Assembly: GCF_009765215.1 (NCBI RefSeq)
Contig: NZ_VLNV01000007.1
Location: forward strand, 186,001-250,000
DNA length: 64,000 nucleotides
Source: Lysobacter prati
GTDB lineage: Bacteria; Pseudomonadota; Gammaproteobacteria; Xanthomonadales; Xanthomonadaceae
Direction of reading: 5' to 3'
How positions within the stretch are numbered: the first letter of the stretch is position 1; the number at the start of each line of letters is the position of its first letter. Positions 63,358 to 64,000 of the stretch are shown here, piece by piece. The position numbers and the translations under genes are program-made. The notes beneath the pieces are model-generated. The model worked only from the letters and a program-made list of their open reading frames with translations. It had not been told where the DNA came from and did no database searches.

Positions 63358-64000
63358 ATGGACATCGGCTATTTCCTTAAGCTGATGACGGAAAAGAACG
63401 CGTCGGACATGTTCCTGACGACCGGCGCGCCGGTGTACATCAAGGTCGAAGGCCGCCTGTACCCGCTAGGCAATACCGGGCTGCCTCCGGGCATGGTCAA
63501 GAAGATTGCCTACTCGCTGATGGACGAGGGACAGGTGCCGCTGTTCGAGCGCGATCTCGAATTGAACATGGCCCTGGCCCTGCCCGAAGCCGGCCGTTTC
63601 CGCATCAACGTCTTCAAGCAGCGCGGCGAAGTCGGCATGGTGATCCGTGCCATCCGCAGCGTGATTCCGTCGATCGAGGAACTGCAGCTGCCGCAGGTGC
63701 TCAAGGACATCATCATGGCCCCGCGTGGCCTGGTGCTGATCGTTGGCTCCACCGGCTCGGGCAAGTCGACCACGCTGGCGTCGATGATCGACTACCGCAA
63801 CAGCAATATCTCGGGGCACATCCTCACCATCGAGGATCCCATCGAGTACCTGCACAAGCACAAGAAGTCGATCGTCAACCAGCGCGAAGTCGGCCTGGAC
63901 ACGCACGCCTTCCACAACGCGCTCAAGAACGCGATGCGCGAAGCGCCGGACGTGATCCTGATCGGCGAAATCCTCGACGCGACCACGATGGAAGCGGCGA
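63358..64000 (+). CDS. pilU: Twitching motility ATPase PilU (3' end outside window)
   Basis: The first 214 codons of a PilT/PilU-type retraction ATPase. MDIGYFLKLMTEKNASDMFLTTGAPVYIKVEG and the variant LIGEILDATTMEAA (PilT has EMRDLET) point to PilU, which helps PilT retract type IV pili. Walker A GSTGSGKST is at 130-138 and the Asp box EDPIEYLHKH follows. The reading frame has no stop before the window edge. It begins 113 bases from the divergent DUF4398 gene. Confidence 0.88.
   Translation, partial: MDIGYFLKLMTEKNASDMFLTTGAPVYIKVEGRLYPLGNTGLPPGMVKKIAYSLMDEGQVPLFERDLELNMALALPEAGRFRINVFKQRGEVGMVIRAIRSVIPSIEELQLPQVLKDIIMAPRGLVLIVGSTGSGKSTTLASMIDYRNSNISGHILTIEDPIEYLHKHKKSIVNQREVGLDTHAFHNALKNAMREAPDVILIGEILDATTMEAA

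Noticed and set aside
1-64000. CRISPR arrays, insertion sequences or prophage genes
   Set aside because: No spaced short repeats, transposases or phage structural genes were recognised; the accessory character rests on glycan genes only.

Overview
The window looks like chromosomal DNA from a GC-rich gammaproteobacterium of the Xanthomonadaceae, most likely Lysobacter or a close relative. The pointers are an Xps-type type II secretion pair (GspE/GspF), PilU, small H-NS-like and DUF4124 proteins, and above all a lipopolysaccharide locus lying between etfBA and a metB-type gene, the classic variable LPS site of Xanthomonas. No rRNA, tRNA, CRISPR array, insertion sequence or prophage was recognised.

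Layout. 1-28.5 kb is conserved housekeeping: gspF/gspE, purL, a DsbC-like protein, xerD, an RDD protein, lptG/lptF, divergent pepA-holC-valS, a pssA-holD-rimI-hypothetical run with overlapping ends, proS, an H-NS-like gene, a ThrE-like exporter, a four-gene Mla-type lipid transport operon, an AlkB-like demethylase and ETF-ubiquinone oxidoreductase. 28.6-36.2 kb is an accessory glycan island (cluster A) with a methyltransferase, an ArnC/GtrB-like glycosyltransferase, a WecD-like acyltransferase, an acyl carrier protein, a short-chain reductase, an acyl/aminoacyl-adenylating enzyme, a small EamA/SMR-type transporter and a WbsX/RgpF two-domain protein. It ends at a convergent palindrome. 36.2-42.0 kb returns to core metabolism: 3-oxoacid CoA-transferase, an ATP-grasp protein, manC, etfB-etfA. 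42.2-56.6 kb (cluster B) is the O-antigen locus: wecE/rffA, a DUF2142-like membrane protein and a methyltransferase on the plus strand; and on the minus strand an ABC-exporter operon wzm-wzt-methyltransferase/coiled-coil-tandem GT2-WsaF-like GT4-membrane protein-GtrB-like GT2-SMR protein. 56.6-64 kb carries metB, cbs, a 2OG oxygenase, ydcH, a DUF4398/OmpA-like pair and the start of pilU.

How it fits together. The two glycan clusters look complementary. WecE (cluster B) should make dTDP-Fuc4N; the WecD-like enzyme plus a self-contained acyl-activation cassette (cluster A) could acylate its amino group; and two sets of undecaprenyl-phosphate glycosyltransferase plus small flippase suggest periplasmic decoration of a polymer exported by Wzm/Wzt. 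The protein encoded just after Wzt joins a methyltransferase to a heptad-repeat coiled coil and a C-terminal membrane helix, the layout expected of a chain terminator and molecular ruler (WbdD-like in concept, but without an obvious kinase). This is the most interesting candidate system in the window. ETF-QO and EtfBA, 12 kb apart, form one electron-transfer chain, and metB with cbs supports transsulfuration.
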